From NCBI RefSeq assembly GCF_013304735.1, contig NZ_JAAITI010000036.1:1-36671 (forward strand): a stretch of DNA of 36,671 nt, in the 5' to 3' direction. This document shows, piece by piece, positions 34,153 through 36,671 of the stretch. Each line of letters opens with the position of its first letter. Positions within the stretch are counted from its first letter, which is position 1. A program made the position numbers and the translations under genes. The notes beneath the pieces were generated by a model that was not told the origin of the DNA, did no database searches, and saw only the letters and a list, made by a program, of their open reading frames with translations. The DNA is from Blautia luti. Its GTDB lineage: Bacteria > Bacillota > Clostridia > Lachnospirales > Lachnospiraceae.

Positions 34153-35172
34153 ATGAAAGATACATTAATTCTTGGTATTGAGAGCTCCTGTGATGAAACA
34201 GCAGCCTCCGTTGTAAAAAACGGAAGGACTGTCTTATCAAACGTGATTTCCTCACAGATCGAGATCCATAAACTGTATGGAGGTGTTGTACCGGAAATCG
34301 CCTCCAGAAATCATATAGAAAGAATCAACCAGGTCATCCAGGAAGCGCTGGACGAGGCAAATGTTACCCTGGATGATATTGATGCTATCGGTGTAACTTA
34401 CGGACCAGGGCTTGTGGGTGCGCTTCTTGTAGGCGTGGCAGAAGCCAAGGCCATTGCCTATGCAAGAAATCTGCCCCTGGTAGGCGTGCATCATATAGAA
34501 GGACATGTTTCCGCCAATTATATTGAGCATCCGGATCTGGAACCGCCATTTCTCTGTGCCATTGTATCCGGTGGACACACCCATCTTGTCATTGTGAAAG
34601 ACTATGGCCAGTTTGAGATCCTGGGACGTACCAGAGATGATGCAGCAGGGGAAGCTTTTGACAAAGTTGCCCGTGCCATCGGTCTTGGATATCCGGGAGG
34701 CCCAAAGATCGACAAGCTTGCAAAAGAAGGAAATCCGGATGCTATTGAGTTTCCACGTGCAAAAATTGGTGAAAATCCGTATGATTTCAGCTTCAGTGGC
34801 GTGAAGTCCGCAGTTCTCAATTACTTAAACGGTGCAAAAATGAAAGGCGAGGAAGTAAACCGTGCGGATATCGCGGCATCCTTCCAGAAAGCGGTTGTTG
34901 ATGTGCTGGTAGAACATACCATGCAGGCAGCAGCTGATTTTGGCATGAAAAAAATTGCTATTGCAGGAGGTGTTGCCTCCAATGGAGCGCTCCGCACTGC
35001 CATGGAAAAGGCATGCACAGACCGTGGATACAAATTTTACCGTCCGTCACCGATTTTCTGTACGGATAATGCGGCAATGATCGGAGTGGCTGCCTATTAT
35101 GAATATATCAAGGGAACACGCCATAGCTGGGACCTGAATGCAGTTCCGAACCTGAAACTTGGCGAAAGATAA
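34153..35172 (+). CDS. tsaD: tRNA N6-adenosine threonylcarbamoyltransferase TsaD
   Basis: A 339-residue ASKHA-fold enzyme that transfers the threonylcarbamoyl group to A37 of tRNA. Signatures: [14 protein letters not shown] (residues 7-20), [15 protein letters not shown], the metal-binding HHIEGH (about 112-117), VSGGHTHLV and [12 protein letters not shown]. Length is standard (about 340). It follows rnz by five bases and completes the tsaE-tsaB-tsaD set; tsaC is not in the window. Confidence 0.97.
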   Translation: MKDTLILGIESSCDETAASVVKNGRTVLSNVISSQIEIHKLYGGVVPEIASRNHIERINQVIQEALDEANVTLDDIDAIGVTYGPGLVGALLVGVAEAKAIAYARNLPLVGVHHIEGHVSANYIEHPDLEPPFLCAIVSGGHTHLVIVKDYGQFEILGRTRDDAAGEAFDKVARAIGLGYPGGPKIDKLAKEGNPDAIEFPRAKIGENPYDFSFSGVKSAVLNYLNGAKMKGEEVNRADIAASFQKAVVDVLVEHTMQAAADFGMKKIAIAGGVASNGALRTAMEKACTDRGYKFYRPSPIFCTDNAAMIGVAAYYEYIKGTRHSWDLNAVPNLKLGER

Positions 35173-35193
35173 AAGAATCCGGGGTAATTGATT

Positions 35194-35898
35194 ATGGAAG
35201 AGTGCAGAAATACAGCCATTGTCCTGGCAGCAGGTCAGGGAAAGCGTATGCACAGCAAAATACAGAAGCAGTTTATGGAGCTTAACGGAATGCCGGTGCT
35301 CTGTTATTCTCTGCAATGTTTTCAGGAAAGTCCGCTGATCCGGGATATCATTCTGGTGACAGGGGAGGAGTATGTTTCCTGGTGCAAAGAAGAAATCGTG
35401 GAAAAATACGGTTTTACAAAAGTTTCTGCCGTAGTATCCGGCGGAAAAGAGCGGTACGATTCCGTTTATGAAGGACTTCGTGCGTGCAAAGACACGGAAT
35501 ACGTACTGATCCATGACGGTGCCAGACCGTTTATTGATCATGAGATCATTGAAAGAGGACTTATGGCAGCAGCACAGACAGGTGCCAGTGTTGTAGGTAT
35601 GCCCTCCAAAGACACGGTTAAGATTGCAGATGTGGAGGGAAATGTCAGTGAAACTCCGGATCGCAGCAGTGTATGGATCGTTCAGACTCCACAGATCTTT
35701 CGGTATCCGCTGATCTACGACGCATATACCAGCATCCTTAAGAAAGAAATGACCGGGATTACAGATGATGCCATGGTAGCAGAACATGAGACCGGGGTGA
35801 AAATCCGCTTTTCGGAAGGTTCCTATCGTAACATCAAGATCACAACACCGGAAGATCTTGTCATTGCAGAGGCATTTTTGAGAGAAAACAGAGAATAG
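35194..35898 (+). CDS. ispD: 2-C-methyl-D-erythritol 4-phosphate cytidylyltransferase
   Basis: A 234-residue cytidylyltransferase of the MEP isoprenoid pathway. It joins CTP and MEP to give CDP-ME. The nucleotide-binding AIVLAAGQGKRMHSKIQKQF lies at the N-terminus, followed by VSGGKERYDSVYEGL, HDGARPFI, MPSKDTVK, TPQIFRYPLI and the C-terminal NIKITTPEDLVIAEAFL. I prefer the ATG at 35194, with GGGG at 35181-35184, over a TTG six bases earlier. It is the last gene of the operon, before the terminator. Confidence 0.96.
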   Translation: MEECRNTAIVLAAGQGKRMHSKIQKQFMELNGMPVLCYSLQCFQESPLIRDIILVTGEEYVSWCKEEIVEKYGFTKVSAVVSGGKERYDSVYEGLRACKDTEYVLIHDGARPFIDHEIIERGLMAAAQTGASVVGMPSKDTVKIADVEGNVSETPDRSSVWIVQTPQIFRYPLIYDAYTSILKKEMTGITDDAMVAEHETGVKIRFSEGSYRNIKITTPEDLVIAEAFLRENRE

Positions 35899-35924
35899 AA
35901 CAGAGGAAAAATCCCTGTAAATAT

Positions 35925-35964
35925 GGGCATATAGCGGAAATTGAAGCTATATGTCCAATTTTTT
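35925..35964 (+). terminator. terminator of the tsaE-ispD operon
   Basis: An 11-bp stem, GGGCATATAGC (35925-35935) with GCTATATGTCC (35946-35956), has one G-U pair and is followed by six T. Confidence 0.88.
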
Positions 35965-35986
35965 GAAAAAAATATCAAATTTGTTA

Positions 35987-36015
35987 TTGACAGGTAAGAT
36001 ATTTGATGATAGAAT
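35987..36015 (+). promoter_or_regulatory. tRNA-Ser(UGA) promoter
   Basis: Consensus TTGACA (35987-35992) and TAGAAT (36010-36015), 17-base spacer, with A/T tracts upstream. Confidence 0.85.
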
Positions 36016-36064
36016 ACAACATGCGCTGACAAAACAGCACAAAAAATGTTGAAAAACAACATAT

Positions 36065-36150
36065 GGAGAGATATCGAAGTGGTCATAACGAGGCGGTCTT
36101 GAAAACCGTTTGTCCGCAAGGGCGCGTGGGTTCGAATCCCACTCTCTCCG
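36065..36150 (+). tRNA. tRNA-Ser (anticodon UGA)
   Basis: An 86-nt class II tRNA. The acceptor GGAGAGA (36065-36071) pairs with TCTCTCC (36143-36149), discriminator G. The anticodon loop CTTGAAA gives UGA. A long variable arm follows, as in all serine tRNAs, and the T arm carries GGTTCGAATCC. CCA is not encoded, so 3' processing by RNase Z and CCA addition are expected. Confidence 0.95.
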
Positions 36151-36198
36151 CTAGTCAAATACAGAATAAAAACTTTTGAAAAAAGTTGAAAAAAGTAC

Positions 36199-36227
36199 TT
36201 GACAACATAAAAGATACGAGATATAAT
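36199..36227 (+). promoter_or_regulatory. tRNA-Ser(GGA) promoter
   Basis: Perfect TTGACA (36199-36204) and TATAAT (36222-36227) with a 17-base spacer. An A-rich upstream stretch could act as an UP element. Confidence 0.85.
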
Positions 36228-36289
36228 ATCACCTGTCGCTGAGAGCGATAGAGATAAATATCAGAACTACTTAGTAAGTAGGGCAATTT

Positions 36290-36378
36290 GGAGAAGTACC
36301 CAAGCTGGCCGAAGGGGCTCCCCTGGAAAGGGAGTAGGTCGTTAACGCGGCGCGAGGGTTCAAATCCCTCCTTCTCCG
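36290..36378 (+). tRNA. tRNA-Ser (anticodon GGA)
   Basis: An 89-nt class II tRNA. The acceptor GGAGAAG (36290-36296) pairs with CTTCTCC (36371-36377), discriminator G. The stem CTCCC/GGGAG encloses loop CTGGAAA, giving anticodon GGA. A long variable arm and GGTTCAAATCC are present. CCA is not encoded. Confidence 0.95.
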
Positions 36379-36428
36379 CTTTGGTTTTTTGAGAAGTTAA
36401 AAACTTCGAAAAAAATTAAAAAAAGTTC

Positions 36429-36457
36429 TTGACAAACGGTTTTGAATGAGATAAAAT
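36429..36457 (+). promoter_or_regulatory. rRNA operon promoter
   Basis: TTGACA (36429-36434) and TAAAAT (36452-36457) with a 17-base spacer, preceded by A tracts. It lies about 165 bases upstream of the 16S 5' end. Confidence 0.85.
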
Positions 36458-36620
36458 AAACAAGCTGTTCAAAAAGAACAAAACAAACCTTGATAACTAA
36501 ACAGTGAAACACATACGATTCTCGAAAATTTCTTTACATTTAAAGAACGGTTTTAACAAACCAAAAGCAGTAAAAACGAGAGATAGCCAAACGGTTGTCT
36601 TGAGTAAATGAATCAAACAT
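36458..36620 (+). other. rRNA leader region
   Basis: This is the transcribed leader of the rRNA operon. It contains CTTGATAACTAAACAGTG (from about 36490), which resembles the boxA-type antitermination stretch seen before clostridial 16S genes. Sequences near 36530-36560 probably help form the 16S processing stalk. The box assignment is tentative. Confidence 0.45.

Positions 36621-36671
<51 letters not shown>

Overview
The window looks like a chromosomal segment of a gut Lachnospiraceae bacterium (Blautia/Roseburia-like, clostridial cluster XIVa). Evidence: moderate GC, strong AGGAGG-type ribosome binding sites, TTGACA/TATAAT promoters, and the first ~50 nt of a 16S rRNA gene at the right edge whose 5' end has the usual clostridial form. 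The genus is inferred; the sequence read does not prove it.

Left third (1-7409): the downstream half of a propanediol-type bacterial microcompartment (BMC) locus. It holds three hexameric shell proteins (one cut by the window edge, two of them near-duplicates), phosphotransacylase PduL, a pentameric vertex protein (PduN/EutN), a PduS-like Fe-S/flavin electron-transfer protein, a PduT-like tandem-BMC shell protein with the cluster cysteine at residue 38, a DeoR-family regulator, an iron-dependent alcohol dehydrogenase (PduQ-like) and a PduO-like two-domain protein. L-fucose isomerase lies about 5 kb further right, next to a divergent AraC-type regulator. Together they fit fucose/rhamnose catabolism through lactaldehyde and 1,2-propanediol to propionaldehyde, then to 1-propanol and propionyl phosphate. 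The diol dehydratase, aldehyde dehydrogenase and aldolase are not in view. So whether the pathway is B12-dependent or uses a glycyl-radical enzyme cannot be read directly; the degenerate adenosyltransferase half of the PduO-like protein bears on this question.

Middle (7536-31543): mostly housekeeping genes in short units. In order: a secreted Ig-like protein, RecQ, the AraC regulator and fucI, an aldo/keto reductase translationally coupled to SbcD-SbcC, a DUF1846 protein, FtsH, UvrC, HPr kinase followed by a ROK glucokinase, a class A penicillin-binding protein with a low-complexity acidic tail, a YigZ-family protein and a cyclophilin. Convergent pairs are separated by clear hairpin terminators, and several promoters are near consensus.

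Right end (31571-36671): a compact operon tsaE-tsaB-rimI-rnz-tsaD-ispD (t6A synthesis, ribosomal protein acetylation, tRNA 3' processing, isoprenoid synthesis) closed by a terminator. Then come two serine tRNAs (UGA and GGA) and the leader of a 16S rRNA gene. Three near-identical TTGACA-17-TANAAT promoters precede these three RNA genes.

No insertion sequence, prophage, CRISPR array or defence system is visible. The most unusual material is in the BMC locus: the degenerate PduO, intercistronic hairpins, near-duplicate shell genes and a tailed shell protein.
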